NCBI GenBank assembly: GCA_003157715.1
Contig: PMKK01000248.1
Location: 1 to 6,181 of the forward strand
Direction of reading: 5' to 3'
From: Actinomycetota bacterium
GTDB lineage: Bacteria; Actinomycetota; Thermoleophilia; UBA2241
DNA length: 6,181 nucleotides
Shown: positions 1-4,588 of the stretch, in pieces
Layout: every line of letters starts with the position of its first letter
Numbering within the stretch: the first letter of the stretch is position 1
The notes under the pieces: model-generated
The model's database searches: none
What the model was told of the DNA's origin: nothing
The model's input: the letters and a program-made list of their open reading frames with translations, nothing else
Translations under genes and position numbers: made by a program

Positions 1-3000
1 TGTGGGGCATGAGGTTGTCCATGATGCCGGGCATCATGCCGGGCATCTGCTCGGCCATGTAGCCGGGCATCGGCACGCGATCGGCGATGCGCTCGAGCAT
101 GGTCGACATGACCTTGGGCATCATCAGCGGCAGCAGCCGCGGGAACAGCACCGGGAACATCGGCTTCATCAGGTCGAGCGCGCCCGGCACCTTGCCCGCG
201 ACGCGCATCAGGGGGCCCATGCCGAAGGGCATCGCGTCGACAAGCTCGGGCCACATCGTGCCCATCAGGTCGGCGAAGCCCTGCGGGCTCATGAGGGCGA
301 TCATCGCCTCGAAGACGGCCCACTGCTGCTGGACCTCGGGGTTGGGGTCGGGCAGGTCGAAGCCCAGCGCCGCGGCGCTGAAGTGGGCCAGATCGACGAT
401 GTCGATGTCGATGCCCTTGGCCTGGGCGCTCACCCGCAGCTGGAACTGGCAGCAGGGGCATAGGGCAAGGATCGTCTCGGCGCCGACCTCCTGGGCCTCG
501 CGCAGCCTGGTCTCGCCGATGTCGGCGGCTACGACGGGGTCGTTGAGCAGCGTGAGCACACTGCCGCAGCAGTGCGCCTCTTCGCGGTTGAACGGCATCT
601 CGACGAGCTCGGCGCTGGGGTTGGCCCTGATCAGCTCGCGAGGCGGCTCGTAGATGCCCGACGCCCGTCCGATGTGGCAGGAGTCGTGCCACGTGACCCG
701 CGTCTTGTGCGGCGCACAGGGCTCGGCAAACGAGCCGGGCGCGGCGTCCGCAGCGTCCTCGGCGGCCGCGCCGACGGCTCCCGCCTTGCCGCTTGTCTTG
801 CCGCTGAGCTTGCCGCTGGCGTCGCGCCGGGGCGGCGTCGCGGGAAAGGCGAACTCACCGGCCGCCAGCTTGTCGGCGATGAGCTCGGAGTAGTGCCTGA
901 CCGTGATCGGGTAGTCGATGCCGAGCCTGGCGGCCCACTGCGGATAGACCGTGCGCCACATCATGTCGCAGGCCGGGCAGCTCGTCGTGACCGTCGAAGC
1001 GCCGGCGGCCAGCACGGCGGCGATGTTGCTGCGCATGACGCTCTCGAACTGCTCCCACTTGCCGGCCACGAGCATCGGCGTCGCGCAGCAGAGCTCCTTC
1101 TCGCCCAGGTAGGTGAAGTCGACGCCGGCCTCGTCGAGCAGCCGCACCGTGCCGATACCGATGTCGCGCTCGACGAAGCTCGCCGTACAGCCGGCGAAGT
1201 ACACCGTCTCGGCGGCGCGCCGCGGACCGTGCTTTTCCCACAGGTCCTCGGGAAACCAGTCGGCGCGGTTCTTGCGATAGCCCGCCCAGATGTCGCCCTG
1301 GTCGCGCAGCGCGGCGCTCATCATCTCGAACGGCGGCAGCGTCATGCGCTTATCGTCTTCGATCAGCCGGCCGCGCAGCTTCATCCAGCTCGGTTCGATG
1401 GGCAGCACCGCCGAGCAGCGCGTGTCGCAGAGCTCGCAGGTGGTGCAGGTGATGAAGGTGTCGACCATCTCCTGGCTCCAGGCCTCGCGGCCCTCGATCA
1501 ACTCGCGCAGCCAGAACCACTTGCCGCGCGGGCTCTGGCTCTCCCAGCCGCGCCCGTAGAACTGGTCGCACTGGTCGATGCAGTAGCCGCACTGCGAGCA
1601 GGAGTAGGCGTAGAGCGCCACGTCGGCCGGGATGCCGCGCACCGACGCCGTGGGGTCGGGCTTGGCGACCGCCTTGGCGATGACGCGGTTGCCGAGCGGC
1701 CTGATCAACGGCTCGAAGGCCGAGGCAAACGAGAGCGCCTTGCCCAGCGCGCCGCTGCCGATCACCTTGCCGGGGTTGAGCACGCCGCGCGGGTCGACCT
1801 CGCGCTTGAAGGCGCGCAGAGCCCTGACGCGCTCGCCGCCGAGGATCTCGCTGGCCCGGCTCGAGAAGTACATGCCGGTCGAGTACGGCCGGCCGCCATG
1901 CGCCTTGGCGATGTCCATGATGGTGAGCACAAGGCCGAAGACGAAGTTGTAGTCGAAGCGGCGCTGGTCGGAGGGGATGAAGCCCAGGATGATCGCTTCG
2001 GGGCGGCCGTGAGCGCCGTGCCTGACGATCACGCCCTCCTTGACCACCGGCTGATCGACCTTGTGCTCGATCTCCTCCATGACGGCGCCCAGCTCGGCGA
2101 GCGGCACGACGACCTCCGAGGGCACCAGCGACGGGCCCAGGCGCTTGACGATCATGAGCTGAAAACGGTGCTCCCACTCGTGCTCGGCGACACGCTGCGG
2201 CAGGATCTCGGCCTGCATGGGCGCCGCCAGCGCGGGCAGGGCGGCGGCCACCGCGGCCTGCTCTGAGGCACGGCAGGCGAGCGTGAGGATGTAGGCGGCC
2301 GGCAGCAGGACGCGCTCCTCGGCCGGGTGGCCGTTGTGCTCGCGCAGCGGGGCGCGATTCTTCATCTCGGCCATGCGCGGGTTGATGTAGACCATCGACC
2401 AGATCGGCAGGTCGGCGACGATGATGGCGTCGATCAATGTCTGCAGGTCACGGGCGTCGGCGCAGGCGACGGCGGTGACGGCGTCGGCCTCGAGCAGGCG
2501 CACGCGCAGCGTGACCTGGCTCACGATGCCGGTCGTGCCCTCGGCGTCGGCGACCAGGGCGACGTCGGGGCCCGAGAGCTCGCGTACGTTGCCGCCCGGC
2601 AGCACGACGCGCACCGACACGACGCTCTCGGCAAACCAGCCGTACTCGTACGAGCCGATGCCGGCGCCGCCCTGGGCGAGCCAGCCGCCGACGGTCGACG
2701 ACGGGTAGCTCGTCGGATAGAGACGCAGCGTGAGGCCCTGCCCTGCGAGCTCGCGGTCGAGCTGCTCCCAGGTGATGCCCGGTTCGACGGTCGCGGTCAG
2801 CGCCTCGCGGTCGATCGCCGCCACGGCGCGCATGCGGTAGAGGTCGACGACCAGGCCCTTCTTCACGGGGATGGCGCCGCCGTAGCCCGACGAACCTTTG
2901 CCGCGCGGAGTCAACGGCACGCGACGGTCGGTCGCCCAGCGCACGAGCTCGACGAGCTGTTCCTCGCTCGTGGGCTGGGCGACCGCATCGGGCGTCGTAT

Positions 3001-3136
3001 CGCCGACCAGCGGGCGCACGAGGCTCGGCATGGCGGCGATGTCGTGGCCGTAGAGCCGGCGCTCGCGACGATCGAAGGTCACGCGCGGGCCGAGAAGGTT
3101 CTTCAGGCGATCCCTGTCTGCCGTGGTAAGAGACAT
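1..3136 (-). CDS. Multidomain FAD-linked oxidase / twin-4Fe-4S / twin-CCG oxidoreductase, C-terminus cut by window edge
   Basis: The reading frame is open from an ATG at 3136 to base 2 without a stop, so at least 1045 residues are present and the end is missing. Residues about 45-215 form an FAD-binding PCMH-type domain (PRGKGSSGYGG near 77-87; YPTSYPSSTVGGW at 140-152). Residues about 216-470 match the FAD-oxidase C-terminal region, closing with LNPGK at 453-457. Two ferredoxin-type CxxCxxCxxxC motifs follow (C513/516/519/523 and C564/567/570/574), each expected to bind a 4Fe-4S cluster. Two CCG domains come next: C650, CC683-684, CPAC720-723, then C820, CC856-857, CPCC893-896. They are separated by an Ala/Gly/Lys linker at about 770-805. 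From residue 949 there is a Met/Pro-rich tail. The order resembles Dld-II/GlcD-GlcF fusions that move electrons from an organic substrate through FAD to Fe-S clusters. The usual HxGDGN motif is not seen, so the substrate is unknown. It lies 28 bases after arsR and is probably cotranscribed with it. No signal peptide is seen, so it is probably cytoplasmic or peripheral on the membrane. Confidence 0.9.
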   Translation of the reverse strand, partial: MSLTTADRDRLKNLLGPRVTFDRRERRLYGHDIAAMPSLVRPLVGDTTPDAVAQPTSEEQLVELVRWATDRRVPLTPRGKGSSGYGGAIPVKKGLVVDLYRMRAVAAIDREALTATVEPGITWEQLDRELAGQGLTLRLYPTSYPSSTVGGWLAQGGAGIGSYEYGWFAESVVSVRVVLPGGNVRELSGPDVALVADAEGTTGIVSQVTLRVRLLEADAVTAVACADARDLQTLIDAIIVADLPIWSMVYINPRMAEMKNRAPLREHNGHPAEERVLLPAAYILTLACRASEQAAVAAALPALAAPMQAEILPQRVAEHEWEHRFQLMIVKRLGPSLVPSEVVVPLAELGAVMEEIEHKVDQPVVKEGVIVRHGAHGRPEAIILGFIPSDQRRFDYNFVFGLVLTIMDIAKAHGGRPYSTGMYFSSRASEILGGERVRALRAFKREVDPRGVLNPGKVIGSGALGKALSFASAFEPLIRPLGNRVIAKAVAKPDPTASVRGIPADVALYAYSCSQCGYCIDQCDQFYGRGWESQSPRGKWFWLRELIEGREAWSQEMVDTFITCTTCELCDTRCSAVLPIEPSWMKLRGRLIEDDKRMTLPPFEMMSAALRDQGDIWAGYRKNRADWFPEDLWEKHGPRRAAETVYFAGCTASFVERDIGIGTVRLLDEAGVDFTYLGEKELCCATPMLVAGKWEQFESVMRSNIAAVLAAGASTVTTSCPACDMMWRTVYPQWAARLGIDYPITVRHYSELIADKLAAGEFAFPATPPRRDASGKLSGKTSGKAGAVGAAAEDAADAAPGSFAEPCAPHKTRVTWHDSCHIGRASGIYEPPRELIRANPSAELVEMPFNREEAHCCGSVLTLLNDPVVAADIGETRLREAQEVGAETILALCPCCQFQLRVSAQAKGIDIDIVDLAHFSAAALGFDLPDPNPEVQQQWAVFEAMIALMSPQGFADLMGTMWPELVDAMPFGMGPLMRVAGKVPGALDLMKPMFPVLFPRLLPLMMPKVMSTMLERIADRVPMPGYMAEQMPGMMPGIMDNLMPH
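24..47 (-). repeat. 12-base perfect tandem duplication in the Met/Pro-rich tail of the oxidoreductase
   Basis: ATGCCGGGCATC occurs twice head to tail (24-35, 36-47), and a third partial match (GCCGGGCATC) lies at 63-72. On the coding strand the copies give the MPGM-MPGI portion of the tail. The unit contains ATGCC and GGCAT inverted around a single G. Confidence 0.8.
785..817 (-). repeat. 12-base in-frame repeat encoding SGK motifs in the oxidoreductase linker
   Basis: CTTGCCGCT on the plus strand occurs three times at an exact 12-base period (785-793, 797-805, 809-817). On the coding strand this gives three SGK tripeptides separated by single residues (SGK-L-SGK-T-SGK). They start the Ala/Gly-rich linker between the two CCG domains. 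The pattern fits slippage expansion in a flexible linker. Confidence 0.8.
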
Positions 3137-3141
3137 GGCAA

Positions 3142-3147
3142 CTCCTT
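3142..3147 (-). promoter_or_regulatory. Ribosome binding site of the large oxidoreductase
   Basis: Read on the minus strand, a perfect AAGGAG lies five bases before the ATG at 3136. This strong Shine-Dalgarno sequence fixes the start and places it inside the short gap after the arsR stop codon. Confidence 0.85.
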
Positions 3148-3164
3148 TTGGACTTTGGGCGGCG

Positions 3165-3497
3165 TTACGACAGGCGCCGGGCCAGCTCCCCTTGCTCGGA
3201 CAGCGCGCTCATGAGCACGGCACGCAGCAGGTCGAGAGCGTCGATCACACGCGCGTCGGCCAGCGAGTACAGCACGCCGGCACCGTCGCGCGCGGTGGTG
3301 ACCAGCCGCCGATCGCGCAGTACTTTGAGGTGGCGCGAGACGGTCGACTGCGGGGCTTCGAGTGAGTCGGCCAGCTCGCTCACGTGCCGGGGCGCCTCGG
3401 CGAGTGCGTACAGGATGAGGATGCGAGTCGGGTCGGCGAGCGCCTGACAGATGTTGGCGTGCAGCAGATCGACCTCGCGCTTGAGTCGCGCGTCCAC
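3165..3497 (-). CDS. ArsR-family winged-helix transcriptional repressor
   Basis: The 110-residue protein has the usual length and layout of the ArsR/SmtB family. LADPTRILILYAL at about 20-32 is the typical helix before the HTH, VSELADSL follows at 39-46, the recognition helix QSTVSRHLKVLRD lies at about 50-62, and the beta-wing TTARDGAGVLYSLAD at 67-81. The start is GTG, supported by AAGGGG four bases upstream; an ATG further upstream is out of frame. The classic metal-binding ELCVCDL box is absent: that helix has no cysteine, and the only cysteine is C17. Sensing of arsenite or cadmium through that box is therefore unlikely, and so is a two-cysteine sulfide sensor of the BigR/SqrR type. The gene precedes the large oxidoreductase by 28 bases, so by family habit it probably represses its own operon. 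The ligand cannot be read from the sequence. Confidence 0.93.
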   Translation of the reverse strand: MDARLKREVDLLHANICQALADPTRILILYALAEAPRHVSELADSLEAPQSTVSRHLKVLRDRRLVTTARDGAGVLYSLADARVIDALDLLRAVLMSALSEQGELARRLS

Positions 3498-3501
3498 GAT
3501 G

Positions 3502-3507
3502 CCCCTT
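3502..3507 (-). promoter_or_regulatory. Ribosome binding site of arsR-family gene
   Basis: AAGGGG on the minus strand lies four bases before the GTG at 3497. It supports the GTG start over the out-of-frame ATG at 3511-3509. Confidence 0.65.
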
Positions 3508-3515
3508 GCATGAAT

Positions 3516-3527
3516 CCGGATATCCGG
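3516..3527. promoter_or_regulatory. Perfect 12-base palindrome, candidate ArsR-family operator
   Basis: CCGGATATCCGG equals its own reverse complement. It lies 18 bases upstream of the arsR-family GTG start, where an autorepressor would be expected to block transcription. The hexamer ATCCGG also occurs as a direct repeat (3514-3519 and 3522-3527). ArsR-family dimers bind short AT-centred inverted repeats near their own promoters, so the position and symmetry fit. That this protein binds here is inference. Confidence 0.5.
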
Positions 3528-3596
3528 TTGTGCGAATACGCAGAAGTCTACCAGCCGGCGCCTCTCCTCCGCAACGTCGGACGCCGCTCCCCGGCC

Positions 3597-3706
3597 GTCG
3601 CCGCCCCGGCTCTAAGCCCGAACGTCGCCCCGGTTCTAAGCCCGAACGTCGCCCCGGTTCTAAGCCCGAACGTCGTGCGGTCACGAACCCAAACGTTGCC
3701 CCACGG
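3597..3706. repeat. 24-base tandem repeat array with degenerate edges
   Basis: Two perfect 24-base units (3612-3635 and 3636-3659) begin CTAAGCCCGAACGTCG and end CCCCGGTT. A third copy from 3660 matches for its first 16 bases and then diverges. A degenerate copy at 3683-3706 keeps CCC, AACGT and GCCCC in register. A partial copy lies upstream at about 3597-3611, and a looser AACGTCG...CCCCGG relative lies at 3573-3594. Within a unit GAAC and GTTC are inverted and could form a weak stem. The period is a multiple of three, so shadow frames here look like octapeptide repeats, but no gene is supported. Confidence 0.9.
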
Positions 3707-3807
3707 CAGGCCGGCGGGGCAGCATAGGAACGCGGCGGTCGATGCGGGCCTTCTTGCTGCAGACCACCGCCGGCTCGCGTGCCCCGCACCACGGCGCGTG
3801 AAGAACG

Positions 3808-3814
3808 AAAGGAG
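3808..3814 (+). promoter_or_regulatory. Ribosome binding site of cysteine dioxygenase
   Basis: AAAGGAG ends ten bases before the ATG at 3825. The spacing is slightly long but the core is strong. The start agrees with the expected N-terminus of the family; extending the open frame further upstream would run through the tandem repeats. Confidence 0.7.
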
Positions 3815-3824
3815 ACCGCTCTCC

Positions 3825-4421
3825 ATGACCGCTTCCACCCCCGTCCCGCTCTCACTCGAGCGCTTCATCGTCGAGACCAACCGGACGGGCACCCAGACCA
3901 TGCCGCAGCGCGAGTTCAACGAGCTGGCGCGGCGTCTCGACTTAGACGACGCGCTGATCGGCACCCATGTGCGTTTCTGCGACCACCATTACGCTCGCAA
4001 CCTCATCTGCCGTACCGCCCAGTTCGAGCTCCTCGTGCTGTGCTGGAAGCCCGGCCAGGCCTCGACTATCCACGACCATGCCGGCTCGCTGAACGTGACT
4101 CGCCTCTACCTGGGCGAGCTCACATCGCGCCGGTTCCGGCGTCGCGACGGCGGCCGCGGCGTCAGCGAGGTGGGCGGGGCCGCGAGCGGCGACCTGCCGC
4201 GCGGCCCGGCGGAACTTTTCGACGAACAGGTGATCGCCGGCTCCGGCTCCGCGACGGTCGACCGCGGCGAGATCCATCAGCTCGCCAACGAGTCGGGCGA
4301 CGAGCTGATCACGGTCCACCTGTACGCACCGCCGCTGACCGACATCGTGGTCTACTCGAGCACCGATCCGCGGACCGAGGTGCAGCGCCTGCGCTACACG
4401 CTCGCCGACGACTTCGCCTGA
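3825..4421 (+). CDS. cdoA: Cysteine dioxygenase type I (cupin, mononuclear iron)
   Basis: The 198-residue protein should oxidise the thiol of L-cysteine with O2 to cysteine sulfinate in the cytoplasm, the first step of cysteine breakdown. The core is visible: YARNL at 56-60 gives R58, the equivalent of the substrate-carboxylate-binding arginine of mammalian CDO. LCWKPGQASTIHDHAGS at 72-88 supplies iron ligands H83 and H85, and EIHQLAN at 149-155 supplies the third ligand H151. HLYAPPL at 165-171 provides Y167, matching the active-site tyrosine. The arginine argues against a 3-mercaptopropionate dioxygenase, which carries glutamine there. The position of the cysteine that crosslinks to tyrosine in mammals holds N90, so no crosslink is expected, as in most bacterial enzymes. 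The H85-H151 spacing of 66 is longer than the 52 in rat, owing to an Arg/Gly-rich insert at about 101-130. The gene diverges from the repressor operon and lies 167 bases upstream of the DUF255 gene. Confidence 0.92.
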   Translation: MTASTPVPLSLERFIVETNRTGTQTMPQREFNELARRLDLDDALIGTHVRFCDHHYARNLICRTAQFELLVLCWKPGQASTIHDHAGSLNVTRLYLGELTSRRFRRRDGGRGVSEVGGAASGDLPRGPAELFDEQVIAGSGSATVDRGEIHQLANESGDELITVHLYAPPLTDIVVYSSTDPRTEVQRLRYTLADDFA

Positions 4422-4442
4422 GGCGCCACCGACGCGCTGTGC

Positions 4443-4536
4443 GCTGTGGGTCGTCGACGGAGCCGGGAGCCGGAGCTGTGGGTCACCGCGGAGCCGGGAG
4501 CCGGAGCCGCGGGCCGGAGGCCGGAGCCGGGGAGAG
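4443..4536. repeat. 31-32-base GC-rich tandem repeat between cdoA and the DUF255 gene
   Basis: Two close copies begin GCTGTGGGTC at 4443 and 4475 and both end GGAGCCGGGAGCCGGA. The first is 32 bases and the second 31. A degenerate third copy (GCCGCGGGCC...) starts at 4506. Within each copy a shorter GGAGCCG motif recurs. The array begins 21 bases after the dioxygenase stop codon. It has no clear hairpin followed by a T run, so I do not call it an intrinsic terminator. Confidence 0.8.
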
Positions 4537-4588
4537 CTTCGCTCGGCACGGTTAGCCCGCCGCCTCGGCGCGGGTAGAACCTTCAGCC

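Larger units (their letters stand above)
3498..3824. other. Divergent intergenic region between the repressor operon and cysteine dioxygenase
   Basis: These 327 bases hold no convincing gene. From the arsR side they contain a ribosome binding site, the perfect palindrome at 3516-3527, a small inverted repeat TGCG-AATA-CGCA at 3531-3542, the 24-base tandem repeat array, and finally the dioxygenase ribosome binding site. Promoters for both directions must lie here or in adjoining sequence, but I could not identify convincing -35/-10 pairs. A 19-codon ATG frame (3742-3801) ends 23 bases before the dioxygenase start. It has no good ribosome binding site and I do not call it a gene. Confidence 0.7.

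Noticed and set aside
572..2266. A long plus-strand open frame of 564 codons opposite the large oxidoreductase gene.
   Set aside because: Its translation is low-complexity (Arg/Ala/Gly/His-rich) with no recognisable motif, and the opposite strand encodes a clear multidomain protein with conserved cysteines through the same bases. Such antisense frames are expected at this GC content.
2327..3214. A plus-strand open frame of 295 codons opposite the FAD-binding domain and the 3' end of the arsR-family gene.
   Set aside because: It overlaps two well-supported genes antisense, and its composition is typical of shadow frames.
3597..3706. The 24-base repeats considered as a CRISPR array.
   Set aside because: The units are directly adjacent with no unique spacers and are too short.
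3742..3801. A 19-codon leader frame just upstream of cysteine dioxygenase, considered as an attenuator peptide.
   Set aside because: It has no convincing ribosome binding site, no cysteine codons and no visible alternative hairpins.
3384..3824. Upstream in-frame extension of the cysteine dioxygenase, which is open back to 3384.
   Set aside because: The extension crosses the tandem repeats and overlaps the repressor gene antisense; the ATG at 3825 has a good ribosome binding site and gives the normal family length.
4422..4588. Intrinsic terminator after cysteine dioxygenase.
   Set aside because: The region is GC-rich and repetitive, but I found no clear stem-loop followed by a T run.
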